Below are positions 33,948 to 47,173 of a stretch of 64,000 nt of DNA, piece after piece (positions within the stretch are counted from its first letter, which is position 1; every line of letters begins with the position of its first letter). The stretch is taken from the NCBI GenBank assembly GCA_035578175.1, contig JAQMRL010000001.1, forward strand, positions 61,527,553 through 61,591,552, in the 5' to 3' direction. Position numbers and translations under genes: made by a program. The stretch is from Catonia carolina (lineage: Eukaryota > Arthropoda > Insecta > Hemiptera > Achilidae). Under the pieces are notes generated by a model. The model searched no databases, had not been told where the DNA came from, and worked only from the letters and a program-made list of their open reading frames with translations.

Positions 33948-35846
33948 TTTGCTCTTACTTGGTATTGATCAAGTATATTCTAAATTTCGGTTTTATAATG
34001 CCGTCGATTCTACTTACGATTTTTTGACAAGAAAACTTCAGTGACGTCCTTGTTAGAATTTACAAACTGTAATATATTTTATATATTTTTTAACTTTAAT
34101 ATTCAGTGAAAAAATCACATTTTGTTACGTTCGTATCGTAGTGTTTGCATGGTAGCCGACAAAGTAACCTCTTAAAGTTGAACAAGCTTGTATGTGACAA
34201 CGCAATCTATTCTTTTGCTTCCTTTTTATGACTTTTTTATTTCATAGTGTGAAAAGCAGGTGTGAATATACTCCTGTTACATACAATAATACCATAATCA
34301 TTGCGTACTCGGAAGACCCCCTAACAAAATTTAACATGTTTTTGGTAGGTGTTTTAATTCTGGAACGTATTGCATTTCAGTAGACGTTATTCTCTATTAT
34401 TCGGCCCTATCATTAACTGGGCGGTGGCAATGGGCGGATCTTATGTAAAAATGTAAGCTTACGTCACGCGCAGGAACAGCACCGGTTCAATCAGGAAGCT
34501 CAACAATGACAAATGACGTCATACTGAATGAGACGACTTCATCGGTTCTTATCGGATTACGTAGTGAACTATTATAAGCTCTCTGATTGGAAAATAATAA
34601 CTAATCAAATTGACGCCTAAGCAGACATCTGATTGGTTAGGTTTGGAGATTTTTCATTGGTTGAGAATACTACATTCTGATTGGTCCTATATTATATCTG
34701 CCTTTGACGTCACACGCGCGTTGTCGTCATTGTAGGCCGCCTTACTCGCAAGACCTAAATAATTATTTTTTTCTACTGTACATCGGTTCTATTATATTTT
34801 AGTAGTATATTTTCGGATGTGTAAAGACACAAATAGTGCGAAAGGAATAAAAATTCGTTAAGTAACGCTCTCTAATAATTATTTCTTTGTTGATTTAGGA
34901 ACTGATAGTTAACTCAAAACGTATAATAAAAATATACACGTTCTGCGCCAATAGTGTAAAACTGCAATCAACAAACTCATTCCTCCTTAAAAAACGTTAG
35001 AAAATTAGTTGTGCATTGCTCTCTGTTTATTATTGGTATAGTCAAAATTCAACCACAAAAATTATAATAATTCTTAAAAAAACCGTGCGCATTGATGTAC
35101 TACGCCTATGTTATTTAAGGAAGATGTTGGTTTGAACATTAAATTTAATAAACTATTATCAGATTATATTTTTTGTACGATTAGTAAGATTAAATTTGTA
35201 CGTTCTTTCACAACGACGTTGATAACATCTTTTCTTACAAATCTGATTTTTCAAGTTACTTTAAATTAGGTAATTATGGAGATGTTAAATACTCGGCACA
35301 ATTAATTTGAGTTTTTAGATCATTAGGGTAGAAGTTAGTTGAAACATTTACAAGTTATCTGAAATAAACCGAAAAGTTAATTGGGTTACTTTTTTGGTTT
35401 GCAAACGTATGTTTCAGTAGAAAAGTCATTTGATGAGCAAAGCAGGCCTTCTAAACAATTTTCAGTTCGCACTTCGCAAATGCGCCTTTAATATATTCAC
35501 ACTGCAAGGTTTAACTGTACAATAATCTACTGTCATATGAAGAAGGTCTAAAAGTTTTTATTTCACCAGTACTTCTTATGTTGTTATAATGTTTATTCGA
35601 AAATTGCTTCATTCGTGAAGAAAATAGAACTATTATTTTAGCCGTGGAAGTAGCAGTTGAAATTTAAAAAATATTTAACTGTTTAATGTTTCATATAGGC
35701 AATACTAATTTTCGCATCATAAAATAAAAGAATGAAAATAACTGCGAATAAACGCGGAGAAAAAACAAAAATATTGCCTAGACATTTTTAAAATCGTTAA
35801 ACGTTTTTAGTGTAACTGATTGTCGTTAAAAGGGCATAATTTGTAT
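33948..35846 (+). repeat. Monomer A8, mosaic
   Basis: The body matches A3 and A5 (caaactgtaat, ggccctatc, tagacattttt). A short internal stretch carries ggtttaactg (near 35509) and gaaaatagaac (near 35628), as in A7, before returning to the A5 pattern (gttgaaattt). This looks like a gene-conversion tract. Confidence 0.92.
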
Positions 35847-36174
35847 TTTGCTCTTACTAGGTATTGTTCAAGTATATTCTAAATTTCAGTTTGGTAATGC
35901 CGGCGATTCTACTGTCGATTAGTTGACAAAAAAAACTTCAGAGACGTCTTTATTAGAATAAACCTTAATATACAATGAAAAGATCACAATGTGTTTCGTT
36001 CGTGTAGTAGTGTTTGCATGGTAGCCGACAAAATAATGTCTTAAATTTAAACAAGCTTGTATGTGACAACGCAATCTATTCTTGTGCTTCCTTTTTATGA
36101 CTTTTTTAATTTAACACTGTGAAAAGCAGTATAAATATACTGCTGTTTCATACAATAAACTATAATCAATCCGT
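35847..36174 (+). repeat. Truncated B head, left flank of retroelement 3
   Basis: Same 328-bp fragment, marker T and breakpoint as in the first two copies. Confidence 0.93.
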
Positions 36175-38224
36175 TATTTGTGACAGAACTAGGTGGCTGG
36201 ATGTCGGGCACTTTGCCAAACACGACATAACCAAATACGGTTAATAAAGCGGAAGGAGTGCCTTTTATTAAAGGTGTTTTACTAAAATCGAGTATTTCGG
36301 AAAAGTAGTCAGCGCCAAGCAGTAAATCTACTGGATTTGGGCTGCGAAAGCGAAAGTCAGCTAGCAGATGTTTAGAAAACTGTTCGCCGACGGACTTGTG
36401 AATTCGAGAAGCAGGTAGGCGGTCTGATATTTTTTGAATAACAGTGGCCTGAATCGGTAGGCGAAAATTAGAATTTTGCGGCGACAGAATTGTAAGGTTT
36501 GTAGTGCCCTTAACGGAGGTAACTTGCGATGAAATACCTTGTAGGCGTTTAGCAGTAGGCGCTATGTCGAGTTGAAGCGAATGAGCAGCGCTATAGGTTA
36601 AAAGACTTGCTTGAGAGCCATTGTCAATGACAGCGCGAAGTGGAACAATTTTACCGGATGAATTGACAGCGTGAACAATAGCAGTGCCTAACAGCGCGGT
36701 TTGGCCGTCAAGGCGACAAGAAAGCGAATAATCGGTAGATTTTTCAGCGACGACTGACGAAGGCGAATTTACAGTAGCCACCGGCTTATTAGCAGAGCAG
36801 GTAGCGCAGGAATTAATTGGCGGAGTTGCGATAGCAGTAGCATGAATCGACGGCGAAGAATTAGAAAGTAGGCACCCGGGAGATTGAGAATCGTTGACTG
36901 GGCGCTCGATGAATGAAGGCGAATTAGCGATTAGCGAATTATGCGATTTAACAACGGATGAGGCAGATGAATTCGACTGTTGAATGTTACGGTCAGAGTG
37001 TAACAGCGTATTATGCGATTTAGAATGACAGATACGACAATGTTTAGTTGAGTTGCAGTGGCGACGGTCATGGTGTCCAAAGCAGGCGAAACAGAGTTTG
37101 AGACGAGAAATAATTTTGTAACGATTATCGACAGTTTGCGACAGAAATTCACTGCAGTTGTGAAGCGAGTGAAGGTTAGATTCGCACGAAAGACATTTGA
37201 TTGAGTTTGAATTAACGAAAAACGAAGGTATGTTGTCAGAACAAGTAGGCGGCGATGTTGAATTACGATTATTTTGTACAGTACGGTGATTAGCGGATGC
37301 CGGATATGATGAGTCCGGTTTATCGAGGTTAGAACTACTTGAATACGGAGAACGAACATTATCGATAGATTGAGGATTAACTAATTCACAAGAATGCATT
37401 TTAGCAGTAACAAACGAGATTAAGGATTCGTACGAAGGCACATTAGACGCAGGGTTATGATCTTCAAAGCTGAGTTTAGTAACAGAATCTAAGTTTGAAT
37501 AAGCGATTTCAAATAAAAGATACTCGAGTAGATTAATATTGAGTATTCGCAAGGCACCTATAGCGGCTTCGTGAACATTTAAGAAATGTTTTAACGATTG
37601 ATAACTTGGAGAATCAGATTTGACGAAATTAAAAACTTGACTTAAATGTACATTTGCAATTCTACGTGGATTCGAATAACGGTCGAGTATTAAGTTATAT
37701 GCCAATAAGTAATTATCAGCCGACAGTGGTAAATGCTCAATTAAGCGAAGAGGTTCATTATTTAACGAACATCGCAGGTAGTGTAATTTTTGCACGTGAG
37801 ACAAATCAGAATTATGATGGATTAAGTCATTGAACAGACTTATGAAGTTCTGGAACTTCGTTATGTCGCCATCAAAGGATGGTAAGCGAATATTAGGTAG
37901 CTGGACCAATGGCGAATTATTGATTTTGTGTTGATTTGAAATAATTACAGTGTTATCTAGCGATTGAATTAGTTTTTGCGCTGAACCGATTAATTGAAAA
38001 TATTTGTTTTCAAAATTGGTGCGCTCGATTTCGAAGTTATTATCAGGTTTAAGTAATTCAAGTTTGGTTTGAATCAATTCAAAGTCAGACCATAAATCAA
38101 TGAATTTTTCTAACCGCAATTTTATTTGAGTTATTTCTGCATTAGATTTGAGAAATAAATCGAAACGATGTAAATGGTTAGTAATAACGTCACGTTTTTT
38201 AATTAATGAATTATAATCGTCCAT
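36095..38224 (-). CDS. gag: Truncated Gag-protease fused to satellite (copy 3)
   Basis: Translation identical to copies 1 and 2, with a start at 38224 in AACATGG context, zinc motifs, the D-N-G protease site and the same satellite-encoded C-terminal 26 residues. Not a complete element: pol is missing. Confidence 0.85.
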   Translation of the reverse strand: MDDYNSLIKKRDVITNHLHRFDLFLKSNAEITQIKLRLEKFIDLWSDFELIQTKLELLKPDNNFEIERTNFENKYFQLIGSAQKLIQSLDNTVIISNQHKINNSPLVQLPNIRLPSFDGDITKFQNFISLFNDLIHHNSDLSHVQKLHYLRCSLNNEPLRLIEHLPLSADNYLLAYNLILDRYSNPRRIANVHLSQVFNFVKSDSPSYQSLKHFLNVHEAAIGALRILNINLLEYLLFEIAYSNLDSVTKLSFEDHNPASNVPSYESLISFVTAKMHSCELVNPQSIDNVRSPYSSSSNLDKPDSSYPASANHRTVQNNRNSTSPPTCSDNIPSFFVNSNSIKCLSCESNLHSLHNCSEFLSQTVDNRYKIISRLKLCFACFGHHDRRHCNSTKHCRICHSKSHNTLLHSDRNIQQSNSSASSVVKSHNSLIANSPSFIERPVNDSQSPGCLLSNSSPSIHATAIATPPINSCATCSANKPVATVNSPSSVVAEKSTDYSLSCRLDGQTALLGTAIVHAVNSSGKIVPLRAVIDNGSQASLLTYSAAHSLQLDIAPTAKRLQGISSQVTSVKGTTNLTILSPQNSNFRLPIQATVIQKISDRLPASRIHKSVGEQFSKHLLADFRFRSPNPVDLLLGADYFSEILDFSKTPLIKGTPSALLTVFGYVVFGKVPDIQPPSSVTNNGLIIVYCMKQQYIYTAFHSVKLKKS

Positions 38225-38713
38225 GTTGACGAGATAAACGAATAAATATAAGTGAATTAATAAACAAACACAAATTGAGAAAGATAAACAAACATTGACT
38301 GTCAATAACTAGGTTAATGTAACGATCTAGCATTGAAGGTTATTATGAAGTGTACGGCGTGAGCATCAGTCTGTGAATGAAAACTGGTTGACTGTGGAAG
38401 AGAGCGTACGAAGAGCGAGTCTGCGCACTAGAACTTTGTAACTTGATGAAGACGAGAAAATGGCTGCTGTTACAAATTCTTGAACAACAGTTAACAAGCG
38501 AGTTAAGCGTTGCGTGTGACGTCACGAGACGCGCAGTACATTCTAACAAGTAGATACTAGCAACAAGAAAATACATCTACCGTTAACGCAATAACCGCAG
38601 ATGATTACACAATATGTAATTAACGAATTTAAAGAAATAGAAAAACAGTATATGTAATTGACTGTATCCAAAGATCACTGATATATATCCGATGCCCGGA
38701 ATAGGACCAATTA
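38225..38713 (-). other. Retroelement leader with putative primer-binding site (copy 3)
   Basis: Same leader as the other copies, with the TGGTCCT candidate next to the LTR end at 38714. No supported gene. Confidence 0.5.
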
Positions 38714-39420
38714 TGTTGGCGCTTGTAAGACGCCGGAATAAAAGACAGTGAAACGAATTTAAACTGAATAATTTTATAGAACTTAGTAAACGATTAATTA
38801 ACTTATTTCGGAGGACCAGGTCAGTTTTAAGCGGCTGCCGACCACAGCTAAAACGATTTAAAGAATAAACAAAAGGCTTAGAATCAGGAGGAATAAAACA
38901 AAGAACGGTAACGGACAAAATTGATAGGGAAAAACAAGGGGATACACACATTTGAAATAACTAACTGTAACAACGGAAAAATGCTCTTACCTGGAGTCCA
39001 TTAACAACTTGAAACTTGTAGAAAATCACGAGGAAGCGCACTGGTAACATTGCAATGAATACACTAAGACAGTTTACAATAAAAAGCACATGAGCATTGA
39101 ATATAATTCACATAAGCATAGAATAATGAACAGTTTAGGTTTGTGATAACCCAACGAGAGACGAAACGAACTGATTGAAAACGAAGAAATTGGCAGGGCA
39201 TCGCTAACCCAAGCCACGCGCTAATCGCACTAGATAAGAACACAACCGTACATCACAGCAGCTAAGACAAAAGTGAGTGGGGAAGAGGCCGGAAAATGAA
39301 AGGGAAGGAAGGGGTACGGATGACGTGACTTAATGATGTCACACGGAAGCAGATGCAGGAGCACATTGTTATTAGCGGGGAAAACAGTTTGAATTGACCC
39401 GGGTAAGACTGGCGCTAACA
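38714..39420 (-). repeat. 5' LTR, copy 3
   Basis: Same 707-bp LTR as in copies 1 and 2, abutting the A tail at 39421. Confidence 0.72.
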
Positions 39421-39643
39421 ACAGAACTATTATTTTAGCCGTGGAAGTAGCAGTTGAAATTTAAAAAATATTTAACTGTTTAATGTTTCATATAGGCAAT
39501 ACTAATTTTCGCATCATAAAATAAAAGAATGAAAATAACTGCGAATAAACGCGGAGAAAAAACAAAAATATTGCCTAGACATTTTTAAAATCGTTAAACG
39601 TTTTTAGTGTAACTGATTGTCGTTAAAAGGGCATAATTTGTAT
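39421..39643 (+). repeat. Truncated A tail, right flank of retroelement 3
   Basis: Same 223-bp A tail with gttgaaattt and tagacattttt. Confidence 0.93.
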
Positions 39644-41504
39644 TTTGCTCTTACTAGGTATTGTTCAAGTATATTCTAAATTTCAGTTTGGTAATGCCGG
39701 CGATTCTACTGTCGATTAGTTGACAAAAAAAACTTCAGAGACGTCTTTATTAGAATAAACCTTAATATACAATGAAAAGATCACAATGTGTTACGTTCGT
39801 GTAGTAGTGTTTGCATGGTAGCCGACAAAATAATGTCTTAAATTTAAACAAGCTTGTATGTGACAACGCAATCTATTCTTGTGCTTCCTTTTTATGACTT
39901 TTTTAATTTAACACTGTGAAAAGCAGTATAAATATACTGCTGTTTCATACAATAAACTATAATCAATCCGTACTCGGAAGAACTATAACAAGTTTAAAAA
40001 TGTTGTTGCTAGGCGTTTTATTTCTGGAAAGTATAGCATTTCAGTAGACGTTACTGTTTAATATTCGGCCGTATCGTTAACTGGGCGGTGACAATGGGCG
40101 GATTTATGTAAAAATATAAGTCGACGTCACGCGCAGGAACAGTACCGGACCAATCAGGAAGCTTGATACTGACAAATGACGTAATACTGATTGAGACGAT
40201 TTCATTGGTTGATATCGGATGACGTAGTGAACTATAATGAGCCCTCTGATTGGACAATATTAACCAATCAAAATGACGCATAAGACGACATCTGATCGGG
40301 TTTGAAGATTTTTCATTGGTTGAGAATACTAGTTTCTGATTGGTCCAATATTATAACTTTTATTGACGTCACACGGACGTCACCGTCATTGTAGGCCGCC
40401 TCACTCGCAACACCTAAATAATTATATTTTCAACTGTAGATCAGTTCTATTAGATTTCAATTACATATTTTCAGATATGTTATAGACACAAATGGTGCAG
40501 AAGAAAAAAACATTCGTTAACTAACGCTTTATAATGATTATTTCTTTGTTGATTTAGGATCCGAAAATTAACTCAAAATGTATAATTAAAACTTACACGT
40601 TCTTCGCCAACCGTGTAAAATTCCAATTAACAATTCATTCCTCCTTAAAAAACATTAGAAAATTAGTTGTGCATGGCTTTCTGTTTATTATTGCCTTAGT
40701 TAAAATTCAAACACAAAAATTATAACTCTCTGAAAAAGGACCGTACGAAATGATAGACTACGCCTATGTTATTTAAGGAAGATGTTGGTATGAACATTAA
40801 ATTTAATAAACTATTATCAACTTATACTTATTGTACGATTAATAAGATAAATTTTTACATTCTTTCATAACATTGATAACATCCTTTCTTTCAAATCCAA
40901 TCTATCAAGTAACTTAAAATTAGGTAAATAATGAGATGTTAAATACTTGGCACAATTAATTTAGGCTTTTAGATCATTAGGCTAGATGTTAGTTCGAACA
41001 TTTACAGGTTATCTGAAATAAACTAAAAATTTAATTGGGTTTTTTTTATTGTTTATAACCGTATCACTCAGTAGAAGCGTGTTTTTATGAGCGTAGCAGG
41101 TTTTCTAAAAACATTTTCAGTTGGCACGTTTCAAATGGCGCCTTTAATATATTCACTGCAAGGTCTAACTGCATAATCATCAACTGTCATTGTAAGAAGC
41201 TCTAAAAGTGTTTATTTCATTAGTACCTCTTATTTTCTTAATATATTTTAGTCGAAAATTTGCTTCTCTCGCTCAAAAAACAGAACGATTATTAAAGCCG
41301 TGGAAGTAGCAGTTAAAATCTAAAAAATACTTAACAGTTTAACTGCCTCTTGTAGGCAATACTTAATTTTGGCATCAAAAAATAAAATAATGGCACAAGC
41401 AGCGAAAAAACGCGGAGAAATACCAAAAATATCGCCCAGAAAATTTTTATATTGTTAACCGTGTTTAGTGTGACTGATTGTCGTCAAAAGGGCACAATTT
41501 GTAT
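39644..41504 (+). repeat. Monomer B11 (copy of B7)
   Basis: Post-retroelement B marks as in B4 and B7. One private change is actta where others have acttt near 40828. Confidence 0.95.
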
Positions 41505-43403
41505 TTTGCTCTTACTTGGTATTGATCAAGTATATTCTAAATTTCAGTTTTATAATGCCGTCGATTCTACTTACGATTTTTTGACAAGAAAACTTCAGTG
41601 ACGTCCTTGTTAGAATTTACAAACTTTAATATATTTTATATGTTTTTTTAACTTTAATATACAGTGAATAAATCACATTTTATTACGTTCTTATCGAAGT
41701 GTCTGCATGGTAGCCGACAAAGTAACCTCTTAAAGTTGAACAAGCTTGTATGTGACAACGCAATCTATTCTTTTGCTTCCTTTTTATGACTTTTTTATTT
41801 CATAGTGTGAAAAGCAGGTGTGAATGTACTGCTGTTACATACAATAATACCATAATCATTGCGTACTCGGAAGACCCCTAACAAAATTTAACATGTTTTT
41901 GGTAGGTGTTTTAATTCTGGAACGTATTGCATTTCAGTAGACGTTATTCTCTATTATTCGGCCGTATCATTAACTGGGCGGTGGCAATGGGCGGATCTTA
42001 TGTAAAAATGTAAGGTTACGTCACGCGCAGGAACAGTACCGGTTCAATCAGGAAGCTCAACACTGACAAATAACGTAATACTGAATGAGACGACTTCATC
42101 GGTTCATATCGGATTACGTAGTGAACTATAATGAGCTCTCTGATTGGACAATAACAACTAATCAAATTGACGCCTAAGCAGACATCTGATTGGTTAGGTT
42201 TGGAGATTTTTCATTGGTTGAGAATACTACGCTCTGATTGGTCCTATATTATATCTGCCTTTGACGTCACACGCGCGTTGTCGTCATTGTAGGCCGCCTT
42301 ACTCGCAAGACCTAAATAATTATTTTCTTCTACTGTACATCGGTTCTATTATATTTTAGTAGTATATTTTCGGATATGTTAAAGACACAAATAGTGCGAA
42401 AGGAATAAAAATTCGTTAAGTAACGCTCTCTAATAATTATTTCTTTGTTGATTTAGGAACTGATAGTTAACTCAAAACGTATAATAAAAATATACACGTT
42501 CTGCGCCAATAGTGTAAAACTGCAAACAACAATTCATTCCTCCTTAAAAAACGTTAGAAAATTAGTTGTGCATTGCCCTCTGTTTATTATTGGTATAGTC
42601 AAAATTCAACCACAAAAATTATAATAATTCTTAAAAAAACCGTGCGTATTGATGTACTACGCCTATGTTATTTAAGGAAGATGTTGGTTAGAACATTAAA
42701 TTTAATAAACTATTAACAGATTATATTTTTTGTACGATTAGTAAGATTAAATTTGTACGTTCTTTCACAACGACGTTGATAACATCTTTTCTTACAAATC
42801 TGATTTTTCAAGTTACTTTAAATTAGGTAATTAATGAGATGTTAAATACTCGGCACAATTAATTTGAGTTTTTAGATCATTAGGGTAGAAGTTAGTTGAA
42901 ACATTTACAAGTTATCTGAAATAAACTGAAAAGTTAATTGGGTTACTTTTTTGGTTTGCAACCGTATGTTTCAGTAGAAAAGTCATTTGATGAGCAAAGC
43001 AGGCCTTCTAAACAATTTTCAGTTCGCACTTCGCAAATGCGCCTTTAATATATTCACACTGCAAGGTCTAACTGTACAATAATCTACTGTCATATGAAGA
43101 AGGTCTAAAAGTTTTTATTTCACCAGTACTTCTTATGTTGTTATAATGTTTATTCGAAAATTGCTTCATTCGTGAAGAAAATAGAACTATTATTTTAGCC
43201 GTGGAAGTAGCAGTTGATATTTAAAAAATATTTAACTGTTTAATGTTTCATATAGGCAATAGTAATTTTCGCATCATAAAATAAAAGAATGAAAATAACT
43301 GCGAATAAACGCGGAGAAAAAACAAAAATACTGCCTAGATATTTTTAAAATCGTTAAACGTTTTTAGTGTAACTGATTGTCGTTAAAAGGGCATAATTTG
43401 TAT
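41505..43403 (+). repeat. Monomer A9 (copy of A6)
   Basis: Matches A6 including ggttagaacatt and tactgcct. No gene. Confidence 0.95.
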
Positions 43404-45274
43404 TTTGCTCTTACTAGGTATTGTTCAAGTATATTCTAAATTTCAGTTTGGTAATGCCGGCGATTCTACTGACGATTAGTTGACAAAAAAAACTTCAGAG
43501 ACGTCTTTATTAGAATAAACCTTAATATACAATGAAAAGATCACAATGTGTTACGTTCGTGTAGTAGTGTTTGCATGGTAGCCGATAAAATAATGTCTTA
43601 AATTTAAGCAAGCTTGTATGTGACAACGCAATCTATTCTTGTGCTTCCTTTTTATGACTTTTTTAATTTAACACTGTGAAAAGCAGTATAAATATACTGC
43701 TGTTTCATACAATAAACTATAATCAATCCGTACTCGGAAGAACCTTAACAAGTTTAAAAATGTTGTTGGTAGGCGTTTTATTTCTGGAAAGTATAGCATT
43801 TCAGTAGACGTTATTGTTTAATATTCGGCCGTATCGTTAACTGGGCGGTGACAATGGGCGGATTTATGTAAAAATGTAAGTTGACGTCACGCGCAGGAAC
43901 AGTACCGGACCAATCAGGAAGCTTGATACTGACAAATGACGTAATACTGATTGAGACGATTTCATTGGTTGATATCGGATGACGTAGTGAACTATAATGA
44001 GCCCTCTGATTGGACAATATTAACCAATCAAAATGACGCATAAGACGACAACTGATCGGGTTTGAAGATTTTTCATTGGTTGAGAATACTAGTTTCTGAT
44101 TGGTCCAATATTATATCTTTTATTGATGTCACACGGACGTCACCGTCATTGTAGGCCGCCTCACTCGCAAGACCTAAATAATTATATTTTCAACTGTAGA
44201 TCAGTTCTATTAGATTTCAATTACATATTTTTAGATATGTTTTAGACAGAAATGGAGCAGAAGAAAAAAATATTCGTTAACTAACGCTTTATAATGATTA
44301 TTTCTTTGTTGATTTAGGATCCGATAATTAACTCAAAATATATAATTAAAACTTACACGTTCTTCGCCAACCGTGTAAAATTCCAATTAACAATTCATTC
44401 CTCCTTAAAAAACATTAGAAAATTAGTTGTGCATGGCTTTCTGTTTATTATTGCCTTAGTTAAAATTCAAACACAAAAATTATAATAACTCTCTGAAATA
44501 AGACCGTACGAATTGATAGACTACGCCTATGTTATTTAAGGAAGATGTTGGTATGAACATTAAATTTAATAAACTATTATCAACTTATATTTTTTGTACG
44601 ATTAATAAGATTAAATTTTTACATTCTTTCATAACATTGATAACATCCTTTCTTTCAAATCCAATCTATCAAGTAACTTAAAATTAGGTAAATAATGAGA
44701 TGTTAAATACTTGGCACAATTAATTTAGGCTTTTAGATCATTAGGCTAGATGTTAGTTCGAACATTTTCTGGTTATCTGAAATAAACTAAAAATTTAATT
44801 GGGTTTTTTTTATTGTTTATAACCGTATCACTCAGTAGAAGCGTGTTTTTATGAGCGTAGCAGGTTTTCTAAAAACATTTTCAGTTCGCACGTTTCAAAT
44901 GGCGCCTTTAATAGGCCTATATTCACTGCAAGGTCTAACAGCATAATCATCAGCTGTCATTGTAAGAAGCTCTAAAAGTGTTTATTTCATTAGTACCTCT
45001 TATTTTCTTAATATATTTTAGTCGAAAATTTGCTTCTCTCGCTCAAAAAACAGAACGATTATTAAAGCCGTGGAAGTAGCAGTTAAAATCTAAAAAATAC
45101 TTAACAGTTTAACTGCCTCTTGTAGGCAATACTTAATTTTGGCATCACAAAATAAAATAATGGCACAAGCAGCGAAAAAACGCGAAAAAATACCAAAAAT
45201 ATCGCCCAGAAAATTTTTATATTGTTAACCGTGTTTAGTGTGACTGATTGTCGTCAAAAGGGCACAATTTGTAT
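43404..45274 (+). repeat. Monomer B12 (6-bp insertion subtype)
   Basis: Matches B8, including the ggccta insertion and acgcgaaaaaatacc. This makes it the last unit clearly shared by the 15,097-bp duplication. Confidence 0.95.
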
Positions 45275-47173
45275 TTTGCTCTTACTTGGTATTGATCAAG
45301 TATATTCTAAATTTCGGTTTTATAATGCCGTCGATTCTACTTACGATTTTTTGACAAGAAAACTTCAGTGACGTCCTTGTTAGAATTTACAAACTTTAAT
45401 ATATTTTATATGTTTTTTTAACTTTAATATACAGTGAATAAATCACATTTTATTACGTTCTTATCGAAGTGTCTGCATGGTAGCCGACAAAGTAACCTCT
45501 TAAAGTTGAACAAGCTTGTATGTGACAACGCAATCTATTCTTTTGCTTCCTTTTTATGACTTTTTTATTTCATAGTGTGAAGAGCAGGTGTGAATGTACT
45601 GCTGTTACATACAATAATACCATAATCATTGCGTACTCGGAAGACCCCTAACAAAATTTAACATGTTTTTGGTAGGTGTTTTAATTCTGGAACGTATTGC
45701 ATTTCAGTAGACGTTATTCTCTATTATTCGGCCGTATCATTAACTGGGCGGTGGCAATGGGCGGATCTTATGTAAAAATGTAAGGTTACGTCACGCGCAG
45801 GAACAGTACCGGTTCAATCAGGAAGCTCAACACTGACAAATAACGTAATACTGAATGAGACGACTTCATCGGTTCATATCGGATTACGTAGTGAACTATA
45901 ATGAGCTCTCTGATTGGACAATAATAACTAATCAAATTGACGCCTAAGCAGACATCTGATTGGTTAGGTTTGGAGATTTTTCATTGGTTGAGAATACTAC
46001 GCTCTGATTGGTCCTATATTATATCTGCCTTTGACGTCACACGCGCGTTGTCGTCATTGTAGGCCGCCTTACTCGCAAGACCTAAATAATTATTTTCTTC
46101 TACTGTACATCGGTTCTATTATATTTTAGTAGTATATTTTCGGATATGTTAAAGACACAAATAGTGCGAAAGGAATAAAAATTCGTTAAGTAACGCTCTC
46201 TAATAATTATTTCTTTGTTGATTTAGGAACTGATAGTTAACTCAAAACGTATAATAAAAATATACACGTTCTGCGCCAATAGTGTAAAACTGCAAACAAC
46301 AATTCATTCCTCCTTAAAAAACGTTAGAAAATTAGTTGTGCATTGCTCTCTGTTTATTATTGGTATAGTCAAAATTCAACCACAAAAATTATAATAATTC
46401 TTAAAAAAACCGTGCGTATTGATGTACTACGCCTATGTTATTTAAGGAAGATGTTGGTTTGAACATTAAATTTAATAAACTATTATCAGATTATATTTTT
46501 TGTACGATTAGTAAGATTAAATTTGTACGTTCTTTCACAACGACGTTGATAACATCTTTTCTTACAAATCTGATTTTTCAAGTTACTTTAAATTAGGTAA
46601 TTAATGAGATGTTAAATACTCGGCACAATTAATTTGAGTTTTTAGATCATTAGGGTAGAAGTTAGTTGAAACATTTACAAGTTATCTGAAATAAACTGAA
46701 AAGTTAATTGGGTTACTTTTTTGGTTTGCAACCGTATGTTTCAGTAGAAAAGTCATTTGATGAGCAAAGCAGGCCTTCTAAACAATTTTCAGTTCGCACT
46801 TCGCAAATGCGCCTTTAATATATTCACACTGCAAGGTTTAACTGTACAATAATCTACTGTCATATGAAGAAGGTCTAAAAGTTTTTATTTCACCAGTACT
46901 TCTTATGTTGTTATAATGTTTATTCGAAAATTGCTTCATTCGTGAAGAAAATAGAACTATTATTTTAGCCGTGGAAGTAGCAGTTGATATTTAAAAAATA
47001 TTTAACTGTTTAATGTTTCATATAGGCAATAGTAATTTTCGCATCATAAAATAAAAGAATGAAAATAACTGCGAATAAACGCGGAGAAAAAACAAAAATA
47101 CTGCCTAGATATTTTTAAAATCGTTAAACGTTTTTAGTGTAACTGATTGTCGTTAAAAGGGCATAATTTGTAT
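45275..47173 (+). repeat. Monomer A10
   Basis: Close to A7 (gtctgcatgg, ggtttaactg) but opening with tttcggttttat. Private change gtgaagagcagg near 45578. Confidence 0.94.

Larger units (their letters stand above)
36175..39420 (-). mobile_element. Pao/BEL LTR-retrotransposon fragment, copy 3
   Basis: Same 3,246-bp fragment, 15,097 bp after copy 2 (four repeat units where the first interval has three). Borders and internal lengths are unchanged. Confidence 0.93.
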
